DNA of 64,000 nt from Pseudorasbora parva (GCF_024679245.1 NC_090184.1:5001-69000), one strand, 5' to 3'. Shown: positions 39,833 to 52,531, counted from the first letter of the stretch. Made by a program: numbers and translations. The notes: a model not told the origin generated them from the sequence alone.

Positions 39833-40252
39833 GCCCAATCGACTGGGCGTGCCCCAATTAGTATATACACCAATTTTGTTCCACCTAGCACAAAAGGAAG
39901 CAAAATGCACCGGGGGGTGCAATATCACAAAAGGTGCAATATCATATCTCGGCACCTGGTGGCGCTAGAGGCATGGGACCAAGCCCAATCGACTGGGCGT
40001 GGCCTAATTAGTATATGGGCGAAGGTTGCTCCCCCTAGGACCAAAGGGGGTGGAGTTAAAGCGGGGGTGCACTTGTGGGGGTGCAAAACCATATCTCGAA
40101 AAGGGGAGGAGCTAGAGGGATGGGACCACGCCCAATCGACAGGGCGTGGCCTAATTAGTATAAGGGCGAAGTTTCTGCCCCCTAGGACCAAAGGGGGCGG
40201 AGTTACGGGGGGGGTGCACTTCAAGGGGGTGCACTTTTCGTTTTTATCCCTA
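39833..40252. repeat. Hairpin-rich 420 bp element, copy 3
   Basis: Third copy, again embedded between telomere repeats, with no difference seen from copies 1 and 2. Confidence 0.75.
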
Positions 40253-40379
40253 TAACCTAACCCTAACCCTAACCCTAACCCTAACCCTAACCCTAACCCT
40301 AACCCTAACCCTAACCCTAACCCTAACCCTAACCCTAACCCTAACCCTAACCCTAACCCTAACCCTAACCCTAACCCTA
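40253..40379. repeat. Interstitial telomeric sequence
   Basis: Regular CCCTAA repeats that pass into CCCTAGCCCTTACTCC of the next truncated unit through a shared CCTAGCCC-like overlap. Confidence 0.95.
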
Positions 40380-42057
40380 GCCCTTACTCCTACCCTAATC
40401 CTACCTGTCACAAACCCACTGGCATCAACCTTATTGACAAAAACCTTAATAGACACTAACGTAGCTCCTACTCCTACCCTAAACCTACCCATCACAAACC
40501 TACTCGCATCAACCCTAATTAGAAAATCCATTAGACAAAAAAATTAGATACTAACCTAGCCCTTGCTCCTACCCTAATCCTACCCAACACAAACCCACTG
40601 GCATCAACCCTATTGACGACAACCTTAATTCAAAACTCCATAGACACTAACGTAGCTCCTACTCCTACCCTAAACCTACCCACCACAAACCTACTCGCAT
40701 CAACCCTAATTAGAAAATCCATTAGACAAAAAATTAGGTACTAACCTAGCCCTTACTCCTTCCCTAATCCTACCCGACACAAACCCACTCGCATCAACCC
40801 TATCGACCAAAACCCTAAATTCAAAATTCCATTAGACAAAAAAATAGATACCAATATAAGCCCTACTCTTACAATACCCATTGTAAAAAACCATATAGGC
40901 TATACTTGCGCGTCAAGTAACCAATTAACCAAAAAAATCCCAAAAGCAAACTCCTAATTCAACCCATACAACTAATATTATCTAGGACAGGGTGACTAAC
41001 AACCCACACACAAACTCCACCCACAAACCCAATTCTTGACCAAGATTTTAACCCTTAAAGCCAGACAGGAAGTTGTCGTATTTCATTAACGAAAGATATT
41101 ACCGTATCGGGACAAAGACCAAAAGTACCGTCCTAATCACCACTCCTGACCACCCCAAACCCAATCAACTCGGACCTTTCCTTCAAAGTATGCGTCCGTT
41201 TTTATAAAAGCACTTTTTCTATTAAAACGCCTATATCTCGGAAAAGAAAGCACGCACCAAGGCCAAACTCAACCTCATAACATCTCTCTGTAATACCTGT
41301 CACACCATAAAACCCTGAACTTCTGGGACCTTTCCTTACTAAATGCACCATTTCCTATCAAGCCACACATCGCGGCCTAAGGGGGCGCTAGAGTCTCACA
41401 CGGGGGCACGTTCAATAGGCCCTATCCTCACCCTTCTTTGACGCGAATATCAACACTATAGCCCAACTCAACACAGAGATATAGTCCATCTAAGTTGACA
41501 CCTCGATAATCACCCTTTCAATCATTTAATCACCTTTTACGTAGACTTCAAATTCCCTGACCTGTTACATAGACTTCAAATTCCCTGACCTTTTACCACA
41601 TACCAAAATACTCCACCTATGGGAGGATTGCAATGCTGGATCAGGATTATCGGGCTTCGGCTTGGTTCGCTGGTCCAGAGCAAGTTCAGATTGGAAACTT
41701 TGCAATTCCTAAAAACCAGGAAAGGAAACAAGAACAATCACTTTCATCAGTAAAATTTACCCATCAGACTAACCAAACCGAAAAGAACGGATTATAACAA
41801 ACTTTACCCCAGTGTTCATAATTGATGGAAACATAAAGACAGAAGTTTCTTAAAACAACAAAACCAAAAGATAAAATAAGCTACTCACCTTGCCCATAAG
41901 CCAAAAAAGGCATTGCTCCTAGACGGGAGCCAATCACAGGCGACACAGTATAGTCTGACAGGCGTCGGCCAGTGCCCCTCCTCATTCTCCCTACTTCAAA
42001 CCTTTCCAGACGAGTGCTGGCTTGGGGGGAGATGTTGTAATTTTCCCTAACCTAACC
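40380..42057. repeat. Left-truncated 6.9 kb unit, proximal type
   Basis: A separate truncation with its left end inside the minisatellite. It carries proximal-type variants (GACGCGAATATC near 41441, TTTTACGTAGACTTCAAATTCC near 41537, ACATACCAAAATAC near 41597) and private changes such as GAGTGCTGGC near 42012. It ends at the shared CCCTAACCTAACC edge. Confidence 0.88.
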
Positions 42058-42121
42058 CTAACCCTAACCCTAACCCTAACCCTAACCCTAACCCTAACCC
42101 TAACCCTAACCCTAACCCTAA
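42045..42121. repeat. Interstitial telomeric sequence
   Basis: About twelve CCCTAA repeats. The right junction uses the native CCCTAATGTGAAAC of the unit, equivalent to the sequence near 49093. Confidence 0.95.
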
Positions 42122-44324
42122 TGTGAAACTCCACAAAACAAAAATAGACATTAACGTAACCCTTATTCCAACCCTAACCCTACCCATCACAGACCCACTT
42201 GTATCAACCCCATCCACTAAAACCCTAATTTTGACAAAAATAGATACTAATGTAACCCTTACTCCTACCCTAATCCTACCCATCACAAACCCACTCGCAC
42301 TAACCCTAATTTCAAACTCCATTGGACAAAAAATAGAGGCTAACCTAACCCTTACTCCTACCCTAATCCTACCCATCACAAACCCACTCGCACTAACCCT
42401 AATTTCAAACTCCATTGGACAAAAAATAGAGGCTAACCTAACCCTTACTCCTACCCTAACCCTACCCATCACAGACCCACTCGCATCAACCCTATCGACA
42501 AAAACCTTAACTCCAAACTTCACTAGACAAAAAAATAGATACTAACGTAGTCCCTACTCCTACCCTAATCCTACCCATCACAAAACAGTTTGCATTAACC
42601 CTAATTTGAAAATCCATCAGACAAAAAAATAGATATTAACCTAGCCCTTACTCCTACCCTAATCCTACCCGTCACAAACCCACTGGCATCAACCTTATTG
42701 ACAAAAACCTTAATAGACACTAATGTAGCTCCTACTCCTACCCTAAACCTACCCATCACAAACCTACTCGCATCAACCCTAATTAGAAAATCCATTAGAC
42801 AAAAAAATTAGATACTAACCTAGCCCTTGCTCCTACCCTAATCCTACCCAACACAAACCCACTGGCATCAACCCTATTGACAAAAACCTTAATTCAAAAC
42901 TCCATAGACACTAACGTAGCTCCTACTCCTACCCTAAACCTACCCATCACAAACCTACTCGCATCAACCCTAATTAGAAAATCCATTAGACAAAAAATTA
43001 GGTACTAACCTAGCCCTTACTCCTTCCCTAATCCTACCCGACACAAACCCACTCGCATCAACCCTATCGACCAAAACCGTAAATTCAAAATTCCATTAGA
43101 CAAAAAAATAGATACCAATATAAGCCCTACTCTTACAAATACCCATTGTAAAAAACCATATAGGCTATACTTGCGCGTCAAGTAACCAATTAACCAAAAA
43201 AAATCCCAAAAGCAAACTCCTAATTCAACCCATACAACTAATATTATCTAGGACAGGGTGACTAACAACCCACACACAAACTCCACCCACAAACCCAATT
43301 CTTGACCAAGATTTTAACCCTTAAAGCCAGACAGGAAGTTGTCGTATTTCATTAACGAAAGATATTACCATATCGGGACAAAGACCAAAAGTACCGTCCT
43401 AATCACCACTCCTGACCACCCCAAACCCAATCAACTCGGACCTTTCCTTCAAAGTATGCGTCCGTTTTTATAAAAACACTTTTTCTATTAAAACGCCTAT
43501 ATCTCGGAAAAGAAAGCACGCACCAAGGCCAAACTCAACCTCATAACATCTCTCTGTAATACCTGTCACACCATAAAACCCTAAACTTCTGGGACCTTTC
43601 CTTACTAAATGCACCATTTCCTATCAAGCCACACATCGCGGCCTAAGGGGGCGCTAGAGTCTCACACGGGGGCACGTTCAATAGGCCCTATCCTCACCCT
43701 TCTTTGACGCGAATATCAACACTATAGCCCAACTCAACACAGAGATATAGTCCATCTAAGTTGACACCTCGATAATCACCCTTTCAATCATTTAATCACC
43801 TTTTACGTAGACTTCAAATTCCCTGACCTGTTACATAGACTTCAAATTCCCTGACCTTTTTACCACATACCAAAATACTCCACCTATGGGAGGATTGCAA
43901 TGCTGGATCAGGATTATCGGGCTTCGGCTTGGTTCGCTGGTCCAGAGCAAGTTCAGATTGGAAACTTTGCAATTCCTAAAAACCAGGAAAGGAAACAAGA
44001 ACAATCACTTTCATCAGTAAAACTTACCCATCAGACTAACCAAACCGAAAAGAACGGATTATAACAAACTTTACCCCAGTGTTCATAATTGATGGAAACA
44101 TAAAGACAGAAGTTTCTTAAAACAACAAAACCAAAAGATAAAATAAGCTACTCACCTTGCCCATAAGCCAAAAAAGGCATTGCTCCTAGACGGGAGCCAA
44201 TCACAGGCGACACAGTATAGTCTGACAGGCGTCGGCCAGTGCCCCTCCTCATTCTCCCTACTTCAAACCATTCCAGACGAGTTCTGGCTTGGGGGGAGAT
44301 GTTGTAATTTTCCCTAACCTAACC
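42122..44324. repeat. Left-truncated leading copy of the proximal 6.9 kb pair
   Basis: Starts at TGTGAAACTCC after telomere repeats and runs without interruption into the full proximal unit. Its minisatellite has one extra 99 bp repeat compared with the distal units (near 42258-42455), explaining most of the 100 bp length difference. Confidence 0.88.
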
Positions 44325-47300
44325 TTGGCCAGAGCCATCGGACTAGACATACTGTTCTATGCACAGGATCCTGAACAAATGGGCCCACAAATTAGATAAG
44401 ATCCTCATCCCCTCCGGTTTCTCTCCTGCCCTCCGTGGTCGGTGGAGAAACGGGATGGGGAGACGAATCGAACCCAGACAGGTTCGTTGGAAAATGTGAG
44501 ACCCAGACAGGCCGCACATTTTCTGGTTCGTCCTCTTAAAAAAGGATCTCAATTTTAGGAGACACATGGTCAAAAATTCCCCTTTATCTAACCACTAGGT
44601 GACTCCCTTAGACCAGGATTAAACTCTGTGATTCGATCCTCACCACAGGCCAAAATACTTAACCATTGGGGGGTTTTGCGATGCTGGGTCAGGATTATCG
44701 AGCTTCGGCCTGATTCGCTGATCCAGAGCAAGTTCAGACCGGAAACTTCGCAATTCCTAAAAACCAGAAAGGGAAACAAAAATAATCATAAAATTATCAG
44801 TAAAGGTTAGCCATGACCCCACTAAAACTTACTCATCGAACTAACCCAACCGAACGAAACGGATAACAAAAACCACACCTACTTTTATAACCTTCCACCT
44901 AACTGAATAAGACAAAAACCACAGAAGTTTCATAAATTAACAAAAGGATATATATATATATTTAAAAAATTATACGCCACCCACCTGACCCAAAAGCCCA
45001 AAAAAAGGCACTGCTCCTAACGGGAGCCAATCACAGGCGACAACAGTATAGTCTGGCATGCGCAACCAGAGTCATCAGACTAAGACATACTGTCCCATGC
45101 ACATGATCCGGTACAAATGGGCCCACAAATTAGATAGAAGATCCTCATCCCCTCCGGTTTCTCTCCTGCCCTCCGTGGTTGGTAGAGAAACGGGATGGGG
45201 AGACGAATCGAACCCAGACAGGTTCATTGGAAAATGTGAGACCCAGACAGGCCGCACATTTTCTGGTTCGTCCTCTTAAAAAAGGATCTCAATTTTAGGA
45301 GACACATGGTCAGAAATTCCCCTTTATCTAACCACTAGGTGACTCCCTTAGACCAGGATTAAACTCCGTGATTCGATCCTCACCACAGGCCAAAATACTT
45401 AACCATTGGGGGGTTTTGCGATGCTGGGTCAGGATTATCGAGCTTCGGCCTGATTCGCTGATCCAGAGCAAGTTCAGACCGGAAACTTCGCAATTCCTAA
45501 AAACCAGAAAGGGAAACAAAAATAATCATAAAATTATCAGTAAAGGTTAGCCATGACCCCACTAAAACTTACTCATCGAACTAACCCAACCGAACGAAAC
45601 GGATAACAAAAACCACACCTACTTTTATAGCCTTACACCTAACTGAATAAGGCAAAAACCACAGAAGTTTCATAAATTAACAAAAGGATATATATATATA
45701 TATATATTAAAAAAATTATACGCCACCCACCTGACCCAAAAGCCCCCAAAAAAGGCACTGCTCCTAACGGGAGCCAATCACAGGCGACAACAGTATAGTC
45801 TGGCATGCGCAACCAGAGTCATCAGACTAAGACATACTGTCCCATGCACATGATCCAGTACAAATGGGCCCACAAATTAGATAGAAGACCCTCATCCCCT
45901 CCGGTTTTCTCTCCTGAACTTTCATAAATTAACAAAAGGATATAAAATAAATCAATACACCACCCACCTGACCCATAAGCTAAAAAAAGGCACTGCTCTT
46001 AACGGGAACCAATCACAGGCGACATGTGTAACCAGAGTCATCGGACTAGACATATTGTTCCATGCACATGATCCCTCTCAAATTTTAGGAGATACATGAT
46101 CAAAAAAATCCCCGTTCACTATTAAACTACCCCTTAACCTACCCACCCCACTCCACTCCACCCCTTAACCTATCCACCCCCCCACAACCTACCCCTTAAT
46201 CTAAATCCTACCATCTTGCAAACCACACACTCTAAACACAAAACTACGGAAAACTTAATTTACTGTTTCTTTAAGGGTACGATAAACGACATTCGTTGTC
46301 AAATTTCGATAAATGGCATTCGCCATCGTGATCCGAAAAATGACACTCATCGCCAACAATCCATGAGCCGACTTTTACCGTCAACCTTTCAGGAATCGTT
46401 TTTCGCTTAAAGACAATTCAGAGGTCGACCTTTACGATCGCCTTTTCATGAATTGTTCTTCAACCATCGACTTTAGTCGACAACAATTCATGGGTCAACT
46501 TTTACCGTCGACTTTTCATGAATCGTTATTCACGAACACATGTTCATGCAATTCATGTATTGACTTTTACCGTCAACCTTTCATGAATGTCGTAGCCATT
46601 ATTTGAACTAAAAAACCAAGACAGAGTGACTCAGCGGAACACCTTTTCTATCCACGGTGACACAAAATGCCTTCTGGGAAATAACTTATAAAAACTTATC
46701 ATCCTGAAAGTACACCTTCTAAAAATAAAAAATCAATCATCTTTTCTTTTAAAGAAGGGATAAACAGCGTTTACCGAAGAGATTTGTTCACCATTTAGAG
46801 CCTTTTTTAATGATATGCGAAATCCACAAATACAGGAGTTGTTTTTTACCTTTAAACTTTCAAAAATCGTTTTTCGTTTATCAAAGATGATTCAGGGATT
46901 GACGCTTACCATCAACCCTTCATGAATCATTCTTCGATCATCGACTTTCATCGACAAACAATTCATGAGTCAACTTTTACCGTCAACCAATCATGAATCA
47001 TTATTCACGAATAAACGTTTGTGAGTATTTCATGGATTGACTTTTACCGTCAACTTTCATGAATCTCGTGATTTAAACCTAAAAACCACAATACAGCGAC
47101 TCAACGGAACACCTTTTCTATCCGCGGTGACACAAGATGCCTTATGGGTAATAACCTATAAAACTTACCCTCTTGCAAACAACACGCTCTATACATGACA
47201 CTGCGGAAAACTTAACCGCCTTTTTTTAGGGTTCAGGCTCCCAACGGTTGTCCTTGGTAAGGATGATGTCGGTTTGGTTCTAGCTTGCGCCTTAGGGGGA

Positions 47301-50300
47301 AAGGCTGGTAGAAGCTTGATGGGCTCTTCGGGGCTCATCCGCCAGTCTGACCCTCGACCTGGCCCCTTAAAAATCCATTCATTTATTATGGTGAATGGGG
47401 AGGTCAGGTTTGCCCCATTCGGGGGGCTCCCTGGGCCGTTGAGCTCGGCTGCCGGGGGTGGTGGCGATTGACTTCGCTATCTGCCCCAGGGCTGTGGTGT
47501 CTCTGTGGCTTTCGGGGGGTCCTTTGAAGGGTCTCCCGGCACTCTGGGGGTCTGGAGACCTGGGGAGGCTGAAAGTAAGTTTTGGCTATCCCTGGGTGGA
47601 AGGGCCTTCGGGGTCTTGGGGCCGAGAGGATTGGGAATCTCTCGACCCTGGGGACTCCCGGGTACCTATCGGTTCACGAGGATGGGAATCTCGTGTCCGG
47701 TGGGGGCCTTGGGTTTCGGCTTGGGTGATCTTTAGGGGCTAAATCAGCAAGGGGGAGTTGGGCGGCGGTGATCCGTTCACTGTCTGCCTTTTTTCCCCCT
47801 GGGTCCCACGGGACCCAGCTGATTTGGGCAAGGGATCCCTTGGTGCCCTTCTGGAGGCCCTGCCTCTGGGGGACACGGGGGGGTTCCCACTCCCCGGATT
47901 AGCCGGGGAAGGCCCCACCAAAATCAGCAGGGGCTAAGGGGGAAGGACGATCTGATCGTCGCGGACCCTGGATCCCTAAGTTCCCTAAGAACTTGGCTGA
48001 TTTGGGCACAGGACCCGGGGGAGACCGGTTAGTCCATTCGGCTGTAACATGGTTGCGGCCGGTGGGCTCTCTCGGTGCCCTTGGATCCAGCTCTGGGAAA
48101 TCGGAGAGTGTTCCCTGTGGGGCTCTTAACGAGCATTGCGGGACCTCTTCCGATGGATCGGAGTTAGCCCCAAGAAGAGACCTTTTAGTCACAGACTCTT
48201 CTCGGGTGACCTGGGTAACCTAACGGTGATAACAAAGGGTCACTTGGGGGAGTGGTAAGTATCCAGCCTTCCCGGGGTAACACCCGGTTGGGTGGCCTAG
48301 GGCGATGGGCCTTAATTGGAGCCCAATTTTTTACGGTGACTATTGCCACTCACGCAACAGCACATTGTGCAACCAACATCCAACACACTGACATGTTTCT
48401 TCCCAGCTACTTTTTGCTTGTCTTCATTGCTGGACTTTGAGTTGTTCAACTCAAAAAATACATTCTTACTTGACTCGTGGAGTCCACTTCCCGATACACA
48501 TAGATTTCCTCGAACCCATACCCCTTCCTCCGACCCTGACCCCCCACCCCATCCCAACCCCAACCAACACACTAACCTTGGCCTACCAAAAAAATACTAC
48601 AAACAAACCACTGACATCTACCTAAAAGATCAGAATTAGTTCACCATACATTAGAACCCAAAAAACAATTGTGGTTCTTTTTAGAAAAAACATAGCAATT
48701 GGGCTGGAGACACACGTTTGGGACTGATCCCCCAGACGGGCCGCCTCAGAGGAGGGTGTCTAGTGTTTAAAGAGCCGAAACACCCGATGATACTGAGGTA
48801 CGCTACTGAAGATGTGTCTCAAACATTTCCCTCAGACATCTCACTTGAGGGAGTAAGAATCTCAAAGCAATACACTATCATTACCCACACTCCCACACTA
48901 ACTCTAGCCATCACAAATCCACTCGCATCAACCCTACCAAACCCATTTTTTACACCAAAAAAAACTTACCCACTAAGGCATCTTTTGACCAGAAAACGCC
49001 TTTCAAAAAACCATAAAATATAGAACTACCCCCACTCCTACACTAACCCTACCCATCACAAAACCTATTGGCATTAACCCTATCGACTAAAACCCTAATG
49101 TGAAACTCCACAAAACAAAAATAGACATTAACGTAACCCTTATTCCAACCCTAACCCTACCCATCACAGACCCACTTGTATCAACCCCATCCACTAAAAC
49201 CCTAATTTTGACAAAAATAGATACTAATGTAACCCTTACTCCTACCCTAATCCTACCCATCACAAACCCACTCGCACTAACCCTAATTTCAAACTCCATT
49301 GGACAAAAAATAGAGGCTAACCTAACCCTTACTCCTACCCTAATCCTACCCATCACAAACCCACTCGCACTAACCCTAATTTCAAACTCCATTGGACAAA
49401 AAATAGAGGCTAACCTAACCCTTACTCCTACCCTAACCCTACCCATCACAGACCCACTCGCATCAACCCTATCGACAAAAACCTTAACTCCAAACTTCAC
49501 TAGACAAAAAAATAGATACTAACGTAGTCCCTACTCCTACCCTAATCCTACCCATCACAAAACAGTTTGCATTAACCCTAATTTGAAAATCCATCAGACA
49601 AAAAAATAGATATTAACCTAGCCCTTACTCCTACCCTAATCCTACCCGTCACAAACCCACTGGCATCAACCTTATTGACAAAAACCTTAATAGACACTAA
49701 TGTAGCTCCTACTCCTACCCTAAACCTACCCATCACAAACCTACTCGCATCAACCCTAATTAGAAAATCCATTAGACAAAAAAATTAGATACTAACCTAG
49801 CCCTTGCTCCTACCCTAATCCTACCCAACACAAACCCACTGGCATCAACCCTATTGACAAAAACCTTAATTCAAAACTCCATAGACACTAACGTAGCTCC
49901 TACTCCTACCCTAAACCTACCCATCACAAACCTACTCGCATCAACCCTAATTAGAAAATCCATTAGACAAAAAATTAGGTACTAACCTAGCCCTTACTCC
50001 TTCCCTAATCCTACCCGACACAAACCCACTCGCATCAACCCTATCGACCAAAACCGTAAATTCAAAATTCCATTAGACAAAAAAATAGATACCAATATAA
50101 GCCCTACTCTTACAAATACCCATTGTAAAAAACCATATAGGCTATACTTGCGCGTCAAGTAACCAATTAACCAAAAAAAATCCCAAAAGCAAACTCCTAA
50201 TTCAACCCATACAACTAATATTATCTAGGACAGGGTGACTAACAACCCACACACAAACTCCACCCACAAACCCAATTCTTGACCAAGATTTTAACCCTTA

Positions 50301-51301
50301 AAGCCAGACAGGAAGTTGTCGTATTTCATTAACGAAAGATATTACCATATCGGGACAAAGACCAAAAGTACCGTCCTAATCACCACTCCTGACCACCCCA
50401 AACCCAATCAACTCGGACCTTTCCTTCAAAGTATGCGTCCGTTTTTATAAAAACACTTTTTCTATTAAAACGCCTATATCTCGGAAAAGAAAGCACGCAC
50501 CAAGGCCAAACTCAACCTCATAACATCTCTCTGTAATACCTGTCACACCATAAAACCCTAAACTTCTGGGACCTTTCCTTACTAAATGCACCATTTCCTA
50601 TCAAGCCACACATCGCGGCCTAAGGGGGCGCTAGAGTCTCACACGGGGGCACGTTCAATAGGCCCTATCCTCACCCTTCTTTGACGCGAATATCAACACT
50701 ATAGCCCAACTCAACACAGAGATATAGTCCATCTAAGTTGACACCTCGATAATCACCCTTTCAATCATTTAATCACCTTTTACGTAGACTTCAAATTCCC
50801 TGACCTGTTACATAGACTTCAAATTCCCTGACCTTTTTACCACATACCAAAATACTCCACCTATGGGAGGATTGCAATGCTGGATCAGGATTATCGGGCT
50901 TCGGCTTGGTTCGCTGGTCCAGAGCAAGTTCAGATTGGAAACTTTGCAATTCCTAAAAACCAGGAAAGGAAACAAGAACAATCACTTTCATCAGTAAAAC
51001 TTACCCATCAGACTAACCAAACCGAAAAGAACGGATTATAACAAACTTTACCCCAGTGTTCATAATTGATGGAAACATAAAGACAGAAGTTTCTTAAAAC
51101 AACAAAACCAAAAGATAAAATAAGCTACTCACCTTGCCCATAAGCCAAAAAAGGCATTGCTCCTAGACGGGAGCCAATCACAGGCGACACAGTATAGTCT
51201 GACAGGCGTCGGCCAGTGCCCCTCCTCATTCTCCCTACTTCAAACCATTCCAGACGAGTTCTGGCTTGGGGGGAGATGTTGTAATTTTCCCTAACCTAAC
51301 C
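44325..51301. repeat. Full proximal 6.9 kb unit (6977 bp)
   Basis: Same order of parts as the distal units but with scattered substitutions and small indels and the additional 99 bp minisatellite repeat (near 49235-49432). The GC-rich block is at 47226-48251. It matches 42122-44324 closely where they overlap, so the proximal pair forms its own subfamily. The right edge enters telomere repeats at 51301. No gene recognised. Confidence 0.9.
47226..48251. promoter_or_regulatory. GC-rich block, proximal unit
   Basis: Carries one additional base and a G-to-A change near 47779-47787, which shifts one of the chance open frames. This change without constraint supports a noncoding nature. Donor and acceptor-like signals are still present. 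Confidence 0.38.
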
Positions 51302-51396
51302 TAACCCTAACCCTAACCCTAACCCTAACCCTAACCCTAACCCTAACCTAACCCTAACCCTAACCCTAACCCTAACCCTAACCCTAACCCTAACCC
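51289..51396. repeat. Interstitial telomeric sequence between the 6.9 kb and 841 bp families
   Basis: CCCTAA repeats with two CCTAA variants. They change to the 841 bp family at CCCGGATCCTGG, with the left end of that family truncated to its last ~25 bp. Confidence 0.95.
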
Positions 51397-51613
51397 GGAT
51401 CCTGGATTTTCATTCCCCTAACTCAGCCCGTGCCGAGACGTCTGGACCTCGTGTTGACCACATACTTACCTGAATTGTACACGAAGGTGCCTACTTACCT
51501 GTTGTAAGTGCCTGCTGTTCCAGATTATTCGACGGGACCCTGTAAAAAATTAAAAAACATCAGTTTGTGTTAAAAAACAGTTTATGAAGCATTATACAAT
51601 GCTGAACGTGGGA

Positions 51614-51656
51614 ATTGGTCGCTGGGTGAGGGGCCCCGCCCTCCTAGCCTATATAA
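51614..51656 (+). promoter_or_regulatory. Pol II core promoter motifs (CCAAT, GC, TATA), unit 1
   Basis: ATTGG (inverted CCAAT) at 51614, GGGGCCCCGCCC at about 51630 and TATATAA at 51650-51656 occur in the usual order and spacing. Transcription would start about 25-30 bp after the TATA box, just before the hammerhead at 51691. The same arrangement lies at +217 to +259 of every unit and is intact in both diverged full units. Some units have the better GATTGG form of the CCAAT box. Confidence 0.55.
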
Positions 51657-51690
51657 GCTGGAGGGGACAGGGTCAAATTCCCTTTTGTCA

Positions 51691-51747
51691 TTCGGGCTCG
51701 CCTGAAGAAGGCTAGATAAATAGCCGAAACGTCGCGATATGCCCGAA
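51691..51747 (+). ncRNA. Minimalist type I hammerhead ribozyme, unit 1
   Basis: Stem I pairs TTCGGGC (51691-51697) with GCCCGAA (51741-51747) and TCGC (51698-51701) with GCGA (51734-51737), leaving a TAT bulge. The core CTGAAGA (51702-51708) fits CUGANGA. Stem II is GGCTA-GATAAA-TAGCC (51710-51725). GAAAC then GTC (51726-51733) gives a two-pair stem III without a loop, and the cleavage site would follow C51733. One unpaired A (51709) precedes stem II. Hammerheads with such a short stem III are reported from metazoan Penelope-like elements, where they are thought to act as dimers and cleave weakly as monomers. Activity here is inferred. Confidence 0.72.
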
Positions 51748-51770
51748 AACTTATATAAATAAGCTTAAAA

Positions 51771-51850
51771 AAATAAACTGCCGGCATCATTTGAGGGTGT
51801 GGTGCGTCCGAGCACATGGTTTATTTTTCTCCGTCCATACAGACGTTGAG
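51771..51850 (+). ncRNA. Structured RNA module A of the 841 bp unit
   Basis: Outer stem AAATAAAC (51771-51778) pairs with GTTTATTT (51819-51826). An inner stem GCATCA pairs with TGGTGC through one G-U. A separate hairpin CGTC-CATACA-GACG lies at 51832-51845. The module also holds AATAAA, a possible polyadenylation signal. It is a paralogue of module B 120 bp downstream. The structure is conserved in all units; its function is unknown. Confidence 0.5.
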
Positions 51851-51891
51851 TTAGACCTATTTTAGGTCAACATATGACAAATAAAACAATT

Positions 51892-51977
51892 AATAAATAA
51901 GCAGCCGGCATCATTTAAGGGTGTGATGCGTCTGAGCGCAATGCTTATTTATTTTTCTCCGTCCATGCAGACGTTGA
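51892..51977 (+). ncRNA. Structured RNA module B of the 841 bp unit
   Basis: A perfect 12 bp outer stem, AATAAATAAGCA (51892-51903) with TGCTTATTTATT (51942-51953). The inner stem GCATCA-TGATGC is fully paired. The hairpin CGTC-CATGCA-GACG lies at 51960-51973. Compared with module A, an A-T pair in the outer stem is G-C here, and the G-U of the inner stem is A-U. In the diverged units the same outer pair is G-U. These pair-preserving changes support a selected RNA fold. Confidence 0.55.
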
Positions 51978-52219
51978 GATTAATTAGAATATGCCCCTTA
52001 CCTAACACGCACTAAAACCTACCCCTGTTTTTTGGCGCAGACCCCTCCCTGAAATAGCCCGGGTCATCATAGCCCTAGCTGGGATTTTTTACAGTGACCA
52101 CAAAAATGTCTTGACCATGCGCTGGCTTTCCTCGATGAGTGTTGGCTGTCGTGTATGATTTAGGTGTATGTGTGAGACTCGTGGCGGCCAGTACAACTCT
52201 GGACAGTGCATAACCGTTT

Positions 52220-52239
52220 CCGAATCCTTCGGGATTCGG
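52220..52239 (+). ncRNA. UUCG-capped 8 bp hairpin at the unit end
   Basis: CCGAATCC and GGATTCGG pair perfectly around TTCG, giving a cUUCGg tetraloop of the extra-stable type. It sits about 30 nt before CCCCTAAC, the point where both arrays meet telomere repeats. It is present at every unit end and in the diverged array (near 61875, 62717 and 63559). It could be a recognition structure for the reverse transcriptase or an RNA-stabilising element. Confidence 0.6.
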
Positions 52240-52531
52240 ATCCTGGATTTTCATTCCCCTAACTCAGCCCGTGCCGAGACGTCTGGACCTCGTGTTGACC
52301 ACATACTTACCTGAATTGTACACGAAGGTGCCTACTTACCCGTTGTAAGTGCCTGCTGTTCCAGATTATTCGACGGGACCCTGTAAAAAATTAAAAAACA
52401 TCAGTTTGTGTTAAAAAACAGTTTATGAAGCATTATACAATGCTGAACGTGGGAATTGGTCGCTGGGTGAGGGGCCCCGCCCTCCTAGCCTATATAAGCT
52501 GGAGGGGACAGGGTCAAATTCCCTTTTGTCA

